Origin: Poindextera sp965277425
GTDB taxonomy: Bacteria > Pseudomonadota > Alphaproteobacteria > Caulobacterales > Caulobacteraceae
Length of the DNA stretch: 64,000 nt
NCBI GenBank assembly: GCA_965277425.1
Contig: CBDICR010000007.1
Coordinates: 620,001 to 684,000, forward strand
Reading direction: 5' to 3'
Notes under the pieces: model-generated
The model's input: the letters and a program-made list of their open reading frames with translations, nothing else
What the model was told of the DNA's origin: nothing
Database searches by the model: none
Part shown: piece after piece, positions 25,662-34,342 of the stretch
Position numbering within the stretch: the first letter of the stretch is position 1
Layout of the letters: every line of letters starts with the position of its first letter
Made by a program: the position numbers and the translations under genes

Positions 25662-27109
25662 GCGGTGCGCGCCTTCAGGCCCCGCGCCAGGCTTAGGCCC
25701 CGGCTGCGCGCGCCCGAGATGTCCAGGGCCAGCGCCAGCGCGCCATAGACGACCGCGCCGACGGCGGCCTTGGCGAAGAGTTCGATGGCCCCGCCGGCGC
25801 TGGGGACGAGGCTGACCGCCGCGGCCATGACGGCCGAGGCCAGCAGGGCCTGGCCCAAGGTCGCCCAGGGCAGGGGCAGGGCGATGGCGCGGCGGCCGAG
25901 CGCGAAGGAGGCGACCGCGCCCAGCCCATAGCTGGCGAGCGTCGCCCACATCGCCCCGTCCAGGCCGAAGCGCGGAATGAGCACCAGCGTCAGGACGAGG
26001 TTGCACAGGGCCGGAATGGCCATCGCCGCCAGCAGCAGCCGCGTGCGGCGCCCGAGCGTGAAGGCGGTGTGGAAATAATAGGTGGTCATGCCGCCGAAGA
26101 AGCCGCTGGCCGCGATCCAGGGCGTGACCTGGGCGGCGCCGAGCCTGAGCGCTGGGCCGATCATCACGTCGGCGAGCGGTCGCGAGACCAGGGCCAGGCC
26201 GACGGCGGCCGGCAGGGCCAGGGCGATCATGAAGGACGACTGTTCGCGCGCCACCGCATCCAGCGCCGTCTTACCGCCGCGCTCCAGCGCCGCGATGGCC
26301 GCCGGGCCGCCCGCCATGCCCAGCCAGATGAACACCACGTCCAAGGTGCGGTTCGCCAGGCTGTAGCCGGCATGATAGACGCCGACGCTGCTTTCGCCGA
26401 GCCAGGCGGCCAGCACGAACCGGTCGGTGGTGGCGATGACCAGGGCCAGGATCAGCGACAGCGAGACCGGCACGCCATAGGCGAGGTAGCGCTCGGCCAG
26501 GCCGCGTTCGAAATGGCCGCCGCGCAAGCTTTTCAGCTCCGCCGGCAGCGCCCAGATCAGGCAGATGGCCGCCGCCGCGCCGATCCCGGCCAAAGGCGCC
26601 GCCCCGCCGAAGCCAGCCCAGGCCAGCGCGGCGCCGGCGGCGAATCCGACGCTGGTCATGACGATATCGAGCAGGGCCGCGCCGCGCACGTCGCCGGCCG
26701 CGCGCCGGCGCTCCTGGCCGAGCTTGGCCAGGCTGCGGATCGGTATGCCGGCCAGGCCGACGCCGATGGCGATCTTGAGGTCGACCGGCATCGGCCAGAG
26801 CCAGAGCGCAAGGCCGACCGGAACCGCCAGGCTGAGCGCCAGGCCCGCGAAGCTGCGATAGAGGGTTGTGAAATGGTTGGGCAGGGCCTGGGCCTGGGCT
26901 TCGGCGGCATAGAAGCGGGCCATGGCCGCCTCGAGCCAGGTGAAGCTCAGCGTATAGACCAGGCTCATCACTGAAAACGCCAGGGCGTAGACGCCGTACT
27001 GCGCCGGCGGCAACAGCCGGGTGAAGACGACAAGGCCCAGAAGGCCGGTCACGCCCTGGACGATGTTGACCGGCAGGTAGCCGATCACGCCACGCCAGAA
27101 CATGGCCAC
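25658..27109 (-). CDS. hfsF: Holdfast lipid-linked oligosaccharide flippase HfsF (Wzx-like)
   Basis: 483 residues, nearly all membrane-spanning, typical of the Wzx/MATE-like flippases. The N-terminus (VNIVQGVTGLLGLVVFTRLL, PPAQYGVYALAFSVMSLVYT) is characteristic. It should move the repeat unit across the inner membrane before HfsC polymerises it. It begins 10 bp after hfsE and overlaps hfsG by 4 bp. Confidence 0.92.
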   Translation of the reverse strand: MAMFWRGVIGYLPVNIVQGVTGLLGLVVFTRLLPPAQYGVYALAFSVMSLVYTLSFTWLEAAMARFYAAEAQAQALPNHFTTLYRSFAGLALSLAVPVGLALWLWPMPVDLKIAIGVGLAGIPIRSLAKLGQERRRAAGDVRGAALLDIVMTSVGFAAGAALAWAGFGGAAPLAGIGAAAAICLIWALPAELKSLRGGHFERGLAERYLAYGVPVSLSLILALVIATTDRFVLAAWLGESSVGVYHAGYSLANRTLDVVFIWLGMAGGPAAIAALERGGKTALDAVAREQSSFMIALALPAAVGLALVSRPLADVMIGPALRLGAAQVTPWIAASGFFGGMTTYYFHTAFTLGRRTRLLLAAMAIPALCNLVLTLVLIPRFGLDGAMWATLASYGLGAVASFALGRRAIALPLPWATLGQALLASAVMAAAVSLVPSAGGAIELFAKAAVGAVVYGALALALDISGARSRGLSLARGLKARTA

Positions 27110-27119
27110 GCCTCGCGCC

Positions 27120-28679
27120 CTACCGCGCCGCCCGGCGGTCGCCGAGCAGGCAGGGCAGGGTCATGGCCATGATGTAGAGGTCGAGCCAGAAGGATTGGCG
27201 CTCGATATATTCGATATCCAGCGCGACGCGGCGCTTGACGCGCTCGGGCGTGTCGACCGGGCCGCGCGAACCCTTGATGGCGGCCCAGCCGGTCATGCCG
27301 GGCTTCATGCGATGGCGGTGGGCGTATTCGGCGACCAGGCGCGCCGATTCGACCTCGCCCGTCTTCATGGTCGGCGAATGGGGCCGCGGCCCGACCAGGG
27401 ACATCTCGCCGGAAAGCACGTTGAGGATCTGCGGCAGCTCGTCGAGGCTGGTCCTGCGGATGAAGCCGCCGACGCGGGTCACGCGCGGATCGCCGGTGAA
27501 GACCTGCCGCTCCGAGCGTTCGTCGCGCAGGTCGTGGCGCATGGAGCGGAATTTCCAGATCACGATCTCTTCGTTGTTGAAGCCCTGGCGGCGCTGGCGG
27601 AAGAAGACCGGGCCGGGGCTGTCCAGGCGGATGGCCAGGGCTACGCCCGCCATGATCGGCGCGGCCAGCACCAGGGCCAGGGCGCCGATCACGATGTCCT
27701 GGGCGCGTTTGATCAGGGCGCGGCGATCGTCGATGCGCGCGCCCGAGATGTGCGCCAGCGGTATGTCGGCCAGACGATCCAGGACGGCGCCGGGGCCAGC
27801 CTCGCCGCCGAGATCGACGAACAGCATGATCTCATTGGGCAGGACGCGCAGCCGATCCACCAGGGTCCGCACCCGCGCCTGGGCGGTCGAGCTGACGGTG
27901 ATCACCACCCGGTCGACGTAAGGCATGATGCGGTGGCCGATCAGGGCGGTGGTGTCGCCGAGCAGCGGCACGCCCTTGAGCGACGCCTGCGGGGCGCGGC
28001 CCCTGCGGTCGTCGAAGACGCCGAGCACGGCGACCTCGCGACTGGCCAGCGCGTTTTCGATCAGCCGCTCGGCGTTGGCGGTGGCGCCGACCACGACGAC
28101 ATTGGGGGTGAGCCGCCCCGACCGGCGCAGGCGCCGCACGCTGATCCACCACCAGACGTGCAGCAGGTAGAGGCTGGCGAAGGACAGGCAGAACCAGACG
28201 CCCTGCGCCTGCCAGACGCCGTCGCCGGCGCGGATGACGGCCAGCGCCGCGCCGAGCGGGATGGCGGCGAGCCCAAAGGCGCCGGTGATGCGGCCCAGAT
28301 GCAGCACCAGCGATTCGCGCGAGCGGAATCCGTGCGCGCCGGCGGCGTGCAGGCTGAGCATGAGGATGGCGGCGGCGAAGGCGAACGGGATCACGGTGGC
28401 GACCGGGCTTGTCCAGATGCCGGCGGGATTGGCCAGGCCGCAGGCCAGCCAGCTCAGGCCAAGCACAACGGCGCCGTCGACGGCCGCGAGCGTCTTGGCC
28501 AGCACCTCGCCCTTCAGCCTTGAGCGCGCCGAAATGAGACGTCCCGGACGCAAGGGTCCGCGCCGATCCGCCGGCCGGCGGATCGCGGCCGGCATGGGGC
28601 GAACGACAGGCTCCGGCAAGGTTTGCGGGCCGGCGGCCGTTTCGTCCGGTTCGGGGAATGAATTAAAAGCGTGCGGCAT
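27120..28679 (-). CDS. hfsE: Holdfast initiating polyprenyl-phosphate glycosyltransferase HfsE
   Basis: 519 residues. An N-terminal membrane region of about four segments is followed by a CoA-binding-like domain (NVVVVGATANAERLIENALA) and a C-terminal sugar transferase: DIVIGALALVLAAPIMAG, DSPGPVFFRQRRQGFNNEE, WKFRSM, RTSLDELPQILNVLSGEMSL, GPRPH and MKPGMTGWAAIKGSRG. Enzymes of this PssY/HfsE type attach the first sugar phosphate to undecaprenyl phosphate. It heads the hfsE-F-G-H operon; the tRNA-Ser lies upstream. Confidence 0.93.
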   Translation of the reverse strand: MPHAFNSFPEPDETAAGPQTLPEPVVRPMPAAIRRPADRRGPLRPGRLISARSRLKGEVLAKTLAAVDGAVVLGLSWLACGLANPAGIWTSPVATVIPFAFAAAILMLSLHAAGAHGFRSRESLVLHLGRITGAFGLAAIPLGAALAVIRAGDGVWQAQGVWFCLSFASLYLLHVWWWISVRRLRRSGRLTPNVVVVGATANAERLIENALASREVAVLGVFDDRRGRAPQASLKGVPLLGDTTALIGHRIMPYVDRVVITVSSTAQARVRTLVDRLRVLPNEIMLFVDLGGEAGPGAVLDRLADIPLAHISGARIDDRRALIKRAQDIVIGALALVLAAPIMAGVALAIRLDSPGPVFFRQRRQGFNNEEIVIWKFRSMRHDLRDERSERQVFTGDPRVTRVGGFIRRTSLDELPQILNVLSGEMSLVGPRPHSPTMKTGEVESARLVAEYAHRHRMKPGMTGWAAIKGSRGPVDTPERVKRRVALDIEYIERQSFWLDLYIMAMTLPCLLGDRRAAR

Positions 28680-28789
28680 GGCTCGAACGGTCGGGATCCA
28701 GCATCAACCATGCCAGCCCGGGGTGAGCCGCGCGTTAACGCCCGTGCGTTGCCAGCCTCGGCCGAACAGGCTATCGGGACGCTTGCGAC

Positions 28790-28882
28790 GGTGAGGTGGC
28801 CGAGAGGCTGAAGGCGACGGTTTGCTAAATCGTTGTGCGGTGTTGAGCCGCACCGTGGGTTCGAATCCCACCCTCACCGCCA
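28790..28882 (+). tRNA. tRNA-Ser (anticodon GCT)
   Basis: A 93-base class II tRNA. Acceptor GGTGAGG pairs with CCTCACC, followed by G and an encoded CCA. The anticodon loop is TTTGCTAAA, giving GCU for AGC/AGU serine codons. A long variable arm (GTGCGG paired with CCGCAC) and the T-loop GGTTCGAATCC are clear. It is between hfsE and the HigBA-like pair. I found no second copy of its 3' end in the window. Confidence 0.97.
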
Positions 28883-28962
28883 CCCTGGGCCAGCCAGAGC
28901 TCCGCAGGAGCGTAGGGATCGGTTGCCGGTGCGGGCCCTAACAAGCCCGCTTCAAGCGTCGC

Positions 28963-29262
28963 TCATGCCGCCCTCAGCGCCTTTTGGACGGCCTTGGGGT
29001 TGCGGTCGATGACCAGGAGATAGGCGCGGGTCGGCCCTTCCGGCACGCGGCGGCCCTGCTCCCAATGGCGCAGCGTGTTGATGCTGAACCCGAACCGCCC
29101 GGCGAACTCTTCCTGGGTCATGTCGAGCTTGGTCCGGATCGCCTTCACGTCGATATCGGCCGGGACGTGAATGCCGTAGCGGTCGGTGTCCGCCGTGCCT
29201 TCGGCATAGGCCAGCGCCTCCTCCAGACCGCGCCGGATGCTCTCGGCCACTTTGCTCGTCAT
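28963..29262 (-). CDS. HigA/NadS-like antitoxin, helix-turn-helix
   Basis: 99 residues. The XRE-type HTH is in RTKLDMTQEEFAGRFGFSIN followed by TLRHWEQGRRVPEG, with YLLVIDRNPKAVQKAL at the end. Such antitoxins neutralise their RelE-fold partner and repress the operon. It overlaps the toxin gene by 4 bp and follows it, the HigBA order. Confidence 0.92.
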   Translation of the reverse strand: MTSKVAESIRRGLEEALAYAEGTADTDRYGIHVPADIDVKAIRTKLDMTQEEFAGRFGFSINTLRHWEQGRRVPEGPTRAYLLVIDRNPKAVQKALRAA

Positions 29263-29615
29263 CGTGTTCTCCTCGCGTAACGCTCGACCAGGAGCGCGGT
29301 CAGCCGGCGGAAGTCGTTGCGGTCGGCTTGGCTGAGGTCCGCCCGCTCGTTCTTGGCGTAGGCGGTCAGGGCGAAGATCGGCATTGCGTCGCTGTGATAG
29401 TAGTAAACCACCCGCGCGCCGCCTCGCTTGCCACGCCCCTCCAGACCCCAGCGGAGCTTGCGGACGCCGCCCGTGCCAGGGATCAGATCGCCGGCGAGCG
29501 GATTGCGGGCGAGAAAATCCACCAACACGCCGCGCTCGTCATCGCCCATGATCCGCCGTGTCGCGGCCAGAAATTCAGGCGTCTCGACGACGCTGACCGG
29601 GACTGGCTTCGACAT
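29259..29615 (-). CDS. RelE/HigB-like toxin
   Basis: 118 residues matching the HigB2-like branch of the RelE superfamily: LARNPLAGDLIPGTGGVRKL, RWGLEGRGKRGGARVVYYYH and FALTAYAKNERADLSQADR. These toxins are ribosome-dependent mRNA endonucleases. It appears full length. A very small gene ends 38 bp upstream on the same strand and could be co-transcribed. Confidence 0.92.
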   Translation of the reverse strand: MSKPVPVSVVETPEFLAATRRIMGDDERGVLVDFLARNPLAGDLIPGTGGVRKLRWGLEGRGKRGGARVVYYYHSDAMPIFALTAYAKNERADLSQADRNDFRRLTALLVERYARRTR

Positions 29616-29653
29616 GCTGGATGCTACTCCAATGGATGACTTACAAGCAAGGG

Positions 29654-29818
29654 CTATGATGATCCAATGGACGATCCGGCGTCCGGCTGCGGCGCCCCGA
29701 ACAGTTCGTCGAGGATGTCGCCGAACCCTATCTCGAACACGTCCGCCTCGCGCTCGGTGACGGGCGCGCGCTGGGGCCAGTCGTCCGTGACGCGCCAGCC
29801 GGCCAGGTCATGCTTCAC
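29654..29818 (-). CDS. Very small acidic protein upstream of HigBA-like pair
   Basis: About 54 residues from a GTG at 29818, ending TAG at 29654-29656. Key segment: GWRVTDDWPQRAPVTEREAD then VFEIGFGDILDELFGAPQPD. The Trp-Arg/Asp-Trp-Pro start and the acidic DILDELFG end look like a real small protein, not a random frame. I do not recognise the family. The frame stays open further upstream, so the start is uncertain. It fills most of the gap between the toxin gene and the hydrolase. Confidence 0.5.
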   Translation of the reverse strand: MKHDLAGWRVTDDWPQRAPVTEREADVFEIGFGDILDELFGAPQPDAGSSIGSS

Positions 29819-29879
29819 CGGCCGCCCCGACCGGCAGGGTCTATGTCGAAGACGGCTGAACGGAGGCGTTTGGCGGCGA

Positions 29880-30728
29880 TCAGCCGGCTCGGTCCATCGT
29901 CAGGCCGCCGGCCAGCGCCGGCTCGTCGGGTGCGCAATGGACCAGATGCGGTTCGTCGTGATGCATCGCGAACTGATAGATATTATGGGTCAGCCACCTC
30001 TCGAGATGGGACGGGTGGGTCACGGCCGCCTCGGCGGTGGGCGCGAAGGCCTTCAACCTCACCTCGACGCCTCGGCTCTGCAGCTGCTGGTTCATCCACA
30101 GCGCCACCGCACGCTCGCAGTCCGAATCCTCGACGACGAAACGCCAGCCGACGCCGCCCAGCGCGCCGTGAGAGCCGAAGAAGGTCTGCGCCGGCTGATG
30201 ATCGCCGTCGCCGCGCCAGGTCAAACCCACATTGCCGAACATGGGGCGGATCGGATTTTGCAGTCCGCCGATCAAGGTCACGTGCTGCAGGGTCCCTTCG
30301 TACTTTTCGACGAAGTCGGGCGCGAGGCAGCGGCGCGCGTGCCGGCTGAAACGCACATTGGCCGGTATGACCGACCCGCCGGGAAAGTTATGCCGGGCGA
30401 CCGCGTCGAACAGGAACAGGGAATCGACGTCGATTCCATCGCGTTGAAGCATCTCGCAGGCCATGATCGCCGCCGAGCCGCCCCGGCTGTAGCCGGCCAG
30501 CATCAGGCGCAGGCGCGGGTCCTGCTCATGCGCCGATTTCAGCCATTGGTAGACCGCGGCGGCCTCGTTCCTGACCTCATGGCCGAACAGCATCGGCCCG
30601 CGAAGATAAAAGCTTTTCGCACCCAGTTTCTGGCCAAGCTGCCAACAGAAGGAGGTTTTCATGATGTCGTCATAGGCCGGTTCAGATGGCCCGGTGCCGT
30701 TTACCAGGGCGAGGCGAACATCGGTCAT
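29880..30728 (-). CDS. Alpha/beta-fold hydrolase of unknown substrate
   Basis: 282 residues from ATG 30728 (MTDVRLALVNGTGPSEPAYD); an ATG at 30755 would add nine. The nucleophile elbow is GYSRGGSAAIMACE, the expected Asp is in LFLFDAVARHNFPGG, and late histidines include THPSHLERW. The layout recalls DUF2235-type and lipase-like hydrolases. No signal peptide is seen. It is 107 bp downstream of the acyltransferase gene on the same strand. Confidence 0.65.
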   Translation of the reverse strand: MTDVRLALVNGTGPSEPAYDDIMKTSFCWQLGQKLGAKSFYLRGPMLFGHEVRNEAAAVYQWLKSAHEQDPRLRLMLAGYSRGGSAAIMACEMLQRDGIDVDSLFLFDAVARHNFPGGSVIPANVRFSRHARRCLAPDFVEKYEGTLQHVTLIGGLQNPIRPMFGNVGLTWRGDGDHQPAQTFFGSHGALGGVGWRFVVEDSDCERAVALWMNQQLQSRGVEVRLKAFAPTAEAAVTHPSHLERWLTHNIYQFAMHHDEPHLVHCAPDEPALAGGLTMDRAG

Positions 30729-30835
30729 CCGGCGGGGCCCATGACGGTCCTTCAAATACGTATAGCCGCAAGACTCTTGTATCGCCCGGAGCGCCGATCA
30801 GGGCAACACCGCCTTACGCGCCCGGAACGGATGGA

Positions 30836-32023
30836 TCAGGAGGCGGCGCGCCGGGTCGCGCTGGCGATGCGCGCCGCGAAGAGGCCCGAACGATCGTTGC
30901 CGGAACCGAAGGGCCCGCGGTTCGCCAGCCACGCGGCGGCGGGCTTGGCGACAAGGTGGTGGGCGCCCAGACCGGCGATCAGGATGAGCGGGAAAACGCC
31001 GGCCCAGACCGCCCAGGCCAGCGCCCCGGTGGGCGCGCCGACCAGGCGCTGGACGCCGTGGAAATAGACGATGTCGACCGGCAGATAGACCAGGTAGATC
31101 GAATAGGCGGCGGCGCCGAGATAGGGGAGCGGCGCGAAGGCCAGGGCCGGTCTGGCGGTCTTGGCGGTTTCGGCCAGGCCGAAGACCAGCGCGCCGAAGG
31201 CCGGCCAGATGAAGAGGTCGCTCAGCCTCAGCAGCGCCGCCGCGACGATCCAGGCGCCGGCGCAGCCCGCGACAAAACCGCTCCAGCGCGGCGGCAGGCT
31301 CCATTGGCGGCCGAGCCCGTAGAGCCCCGCGCCGAGCAGGAAGGCCGGCACGGTCTGCAGGGCGCCGATCTGGGCGGTCATGTCGGTGAACAGCACATGC
31401 CTGGCCGCGGCGACCTCGAACATCAAGGCGAAGAGGCCGATCGCACCCACGATGACGACGATGGGATTGAGCCGCTTGAGCGCGATCCAGGCGGTGACCG
31501 GTAGGGCGATGGAGGCGAACCATTCCGCCGAGATCAGCCAGGAGGGGAAGTTCCAACTCACCGTCGGCACAACGCCCCAGGCCTGGACCAGGGCCAGGTT
31601 GGCGAACAGCCCGCGCCAGTCGAACACCCCGGCCGGCAGCGACGCGCCGGTCATGCGGCCGGCGATCATCAAGATCGCCATCACCGCGATCATGGCCAGA
31701 TGCAGCGGATAGGTCCGGATCAGGCGCGTCCAGATAAATCGGCCATAGCGGAATCCGCCTTGCTCGGTCTGCGTCGTCAGGAGGTGCGCGGCCAGGAAGC
31801 CGGCCAGGACGAAGAACAGCGACGCGCCGAGATAGCCCTTGAACACCAGCCCGCTTCTGTCGCCGGCATGCAGGCCGAGGTGGAAGCGGAACTGGTTCAG
31901 CACCACCCAGCCGAGCGCGATGAAACGCAGCGAGGCCAGCGGCAGGATTTCGGCGGGATAGGCGCCCGGCGTCGTCGAGTCGCGGGACCTCGCGGAAACC
32001 TTTAGGGGTGCGGTCTTGAGCAT
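30836..32023 (-). CDS. Acyltransferase family 3 membrane protein (OafA/YrhL-like)
   Basis: 395 residues from ATG 32023 (MLKTAPLKVSARS). About ten membrane segments; the family signature near the start includes LASLRFIALGWVVLNQFRFH and GYLGASLFFVLAGFLAAHLL (the usual catalytic Arg/His region). Such enzymes acylate surface polysaccharides or lipids. It is 2.1 kb from the holdfast cluster, so action on that polymer is possible but only inference. It is divergent from pyrH. Confidence 0.88.
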   Translation of the reverse strand: MLKTAPLKVSARSRDSTTPGAYPAEILPLASLRFIALGWVVLNQFRFHLGLHAGDRSGLVFKGYLGASLFFVLAGFLAAHLLTTQTEQGGFRYGRFIWTRLIRTYPLHLAMIAVMAILMIAGRMTGASLPAGVFDWRGLFANLALVQAWGVVPTVSWNFPSWLISAEWFASIALPVTAWIALKRLNPIVVIVGAIGLFALMFEVAAARHVLFTDMTAQIGALQTVPAFLLGAGLYGLGRQWSLPPRWSGFVAGCAGAWIVAAALLRLSDLFIWPAFGALVFGLAETAKTARPALAFAPLPYLGAAAYSIYLVYLPVDIVYFHGVQRLVGAPTGALAWAVWAGVFPLILIAGLGAHHLVAKPAAAWLANRGPFGSGNDRSGLFAARIASATRRAAS

Positions 32024-32161
32024 TCCGGCGTCCCGATCTGGCGCGATCGGCGAAATCTCGCAGGAAACGGGCCAGCGCAATCGTGTCCAGACCTTCTCTT
32101 GGGCCGCGCGCGGTCATGACGCTATGGTGCGTTTCGACTCGTTTCGCGCTAGGTCAGCCGC

Positions 32162-32926
32162 ATGACATCCCTGTCGCCACAATCGGCCCCGCCGGCCGCC
32201 GCGCGGCCGCGCTATCGGCGCGTCCTTTTGAAGGTGTCCGGCGAGGTCCTGATGGGCGAACAGCCTTTCGGCATCGACCTGGCCACCCTGGACGCCGTCG
32301 CCGCGGACATCGCCGAGGTGACGGCCAAGGGGATCGAGGTCTGCCTGGTCATCGGCGGCGGCAATATCTTTCGCGGCCTGTCCATGGCCGGCAAGGGCAT
32401 GGAGCGGGCCAGCGCCGACTATATGGGCATGCTGGCCACGGTGATGAACGCGCTGGCCCTGCAAAGCGCGCTGGAGAAGATCGGGGTCAACACCCGCGTC
32501 CAGTCGGCCATTCCGATGGACGCCGTCTGCGAGCCCTACATCCGCCGCCGCGCCCTGCGCCACCTGGAGAAAGGCAGGGTGGTGATCTTCGCCGCCGGCC
32601 TTGGCGCGCCCTTCTTCACCACCGACACCGGCGCGGCCCTGCGCGCGGCGGAGATGGGCTGCGAGGCGCTGTTCAAGGGCACCAGCGTCGACGGGGTCTA
32701 TTCCGCCGACCCCAAGACCCATCCGGACGCCGAGCGTTATGACCGGCTGAGCTATATGGACGTATTGTCGCGCGATCTGCGCGTCATGGATGCGTCCTCG
32801 ATCAGCCTCATGCGCGACAACGCCATCCCGATCGTGGTCTTCTCGATCCGCGAACGCGGCGCTTTTCTGAACGTGCTGACCGGAGCCGGCGTGCATACCG
32901 TGATCGGCCCACGCAGCTCCAGCTGA
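32162..32926 (+). CDS. pyrH: UMP kinase
   Basis: 254 residues of the amino-acid-kinase fold: RRVLLKVSGEVLMGEQPFGI, VIGGGNIFRGLSMAGKGMER, ADYMGMLATVMNALALQ, GLGAPFFTTDTGAALRAAEM and GVYSADPKTHPDAERYD. It phosphorylates UMP to UDP in pyrimidine synthesis. The N-terminus has a Pro/Ala extension. It heads a long plus-strand series, followed 14 bp later by frr. Confidence 0.97.
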   Translation: MTSLSPQSAPPAAARPRYRRVLLKVSGEVLMGEQPFGIDLATLDAVAADIAEVTAKGIEVCLVIGGGNIFRGLSMAGKGMERASADYMGMLATVMNALALQSALEKIGVNTRVQSAIPMDAVCEPYIRRRALRHLEKGRVVIFAAGLGAPFFTTDTGAALRAAEMGCEALFKGTSVDGVYSADPKTHPDAERYDRLSYMDVLSRDLRVMDASSISLMRDNAIPIVVFSIRERGAFLNVLTGAGVHTVIGPRSSS

Positions 32927-32940
32927 GGATTATCGACGTC

Positions 32941-33507
32941 ATGGCCGCCGCCGAAAAACCCGTCCTTTCCCGCTATCGCGATCGCATGGACAAGGCCGTC
33001 GCCGCGCTGAAGGAGGAGTTCGTCAGCCTGCGCACCGGCCGCGCCAACGCCGGCCTCTTGGATCAGGTGGTTGTCGAAGCCTATGGCTCGACCTCGCCGA
33101 TCACCCAGGTCGGCAGCGTCAGCGTGCCCGATCCTCGCTCCATCACCGTCAGCGTCTGGGACAAGGGATTGGTGATCTCGGTGGAAAAGGCGATCCGCAA
33201 TGCGGGGCTGGGCCTGAACCCGGTCGTCGAGGGCCAGAATCTGCGTGTGCCGATCCCACCGCTGACCGAGGAGCGTCGGCGCGATCTGGCCAAGCTGGCC
33301 GGCCGCTACGCCGAACAGCAGCGCATTTCGGTGCGCAACGTGCGGCGCGAGGCCAATGACGATCTCAAAAAGGCCGAAAAGGACGGCGTCATCAACCAGG
33401 ACGAACTCAAGCGGATGGGCGAGGAGGTGCAGAAGCTCACCGACGAAGCCGTCAAGCGCGTCGACGAAGCCTTGAAAACAAAAGAGCATGAGATCATGCA
33501 GGTTTGA
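32941..33507 (+). CDS. frr: Ribosome recycling factor
   Basis: 188 residues, standard length. It includes LKEEFVSLRTGRANAGLLD, QVGSVSVPDPRSITVSVWD, IPPLTEERRRDLAKLAGRYA and the C-terminal helix RMGEEVQKLTDEAVKRVDEA. With EF-G it releases ribosomes after termination. It lies between pyrH and uppS as in most Proteobacteria. Confidence 0.97.
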   Translation: MAAAEKPVLSRYRDRMDKAVAALKEEFVSLRTGRANAGLLDQVVVEAYGSTSPITQVGSVSVPDPRSITVSVWDKGLVISVEKAIRNAGLGLNPVVEGQNLRVPIPPLTEERRRDLAKLAGRYAEQQRISVRNVRREANDDLKKAEKDGVINQDELKRMGEEVQKLTDEAVKRVDEALKTKEHEIMQV

Positions 33508-33550
33508 TGGTTGTGACCGCCACGGGGGTGCGAGCCTTAAGGGGATTTCC

Positions 33551-34342
33551 ATGTCGTCGAGATCCGGCTTGAGGCCGCTTTCACGATCCAGCGCCCAAGC
33601 CCCCGCCGCCGCGGCCGATCTGGCGTCTCTGCACGTCGCCATCATCATGGATGGCAATGGCCGCTGGGCGAAGGCGCGGGGACTGCCGCGCACGCTTGGC
33701 CACCGCTCCGGCGTCACGGCGCTGAAGCGCACGGTCGAGGCGGCGCCCGGCCTGGGCATCGACCGGCTGACGGTCTTCGGCTTTTCGACCGAGAATTGGC
33801 GCCGCCCCGCCCATGAGGTTTCCGAGCTCATGGCCCTGCTCAAACTCTATGTGGAGACCGACCTGGCCAGGCTGCACCGCGAGGGCGTGCGCGTGCGCGT
33901 CGTCGGTCGCCGCGCCGGTCTCAGCCCGGACATTCTCGAGATCATCGAGCGCGCCGAGACGCGCACCGCGCAAAACGACCGCTTCCTGCTGCAGGTCGCC
34001 TTCAACTATGGCGGCCGCGCCGATATCGCGGATGCGGCGCGCAAGCTGGCTGAGGCCGTGCGCGACGGCCGCATGGACGCCTTGGCCATCGACGAGACCG
34101 CGTTCGAGGCGGCGCTGTCCACCGCCGAGGCCTTGGCGCCGGACCTGATCATCCGCACCAGCGGCGAACAGCGCCTGTCTAATTTTCTGCTCTGGGAAGC
34201 GGCCTATGCCGAGCTGATCTTCCAGGACGTGCTCTGGCCCGACTACGGCCCGCAGCACCTGGCGGAGGCTGTGGAAACCTTCCGCAAGCGCGACCGACGC
34301 TATGGCGGATCCGGTCTCGATGACGTCCTTGCCGTCGGCTAG
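33551..34342 (+). CDS. uppS: Isoprenyl (undecaprenyl pyrophosphate) synthase
   Basis: 263 residues from ATG 33551. The catalytic Asp is D34 in MDGNGRWAKARGLPR; FGFSTENWRRP, RTSGEQRLSNFLLWEAAYAE and the acidic LWPDYG complete the signature. It makes the C55 lipid carrier used for peptidoglycan, O-antigen and the holdfast intermediates encoded nearby. The cdsA start lies inside its 3' end. Confidence 0.96.
   Translation: MSSRSGLRPLSRSSAQAPAAAADLASLHVAIIMDGNGRWAKARGLPRTLGHRSGVTALKRTVEAAPGLGIDRLTVFGFSTENWRRPAHEVSELMALLKLYVETDLARLHREGVRVRVVGRRAGLSPDILEIIERAETRTAQNDRFLLQVAFNYGGRADIADAARKLAEAVRDGRMDALAIDETAFEAALSTAEALAPDLIIRTSGEQRLSNFLLWEAAYAELIFQDVLWPDYGPQHLAEAVETFRKRDRRYGGSGLDDVLAVG

Noticed and set aside
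28790..29820. tRNA-Ser next to a toxin-antitoxin pair as the edge of an integrated island
   Set aside because: No second copy of the tRNA 3' end, no integrase and ordinary neighbours; no support for an island.
30836..32023. The acyltransferase as an extra holdfast-modifying gene
   Set aside because: It is 2 kb away beyond a tRNA and other genes; proximity alone is too weak.
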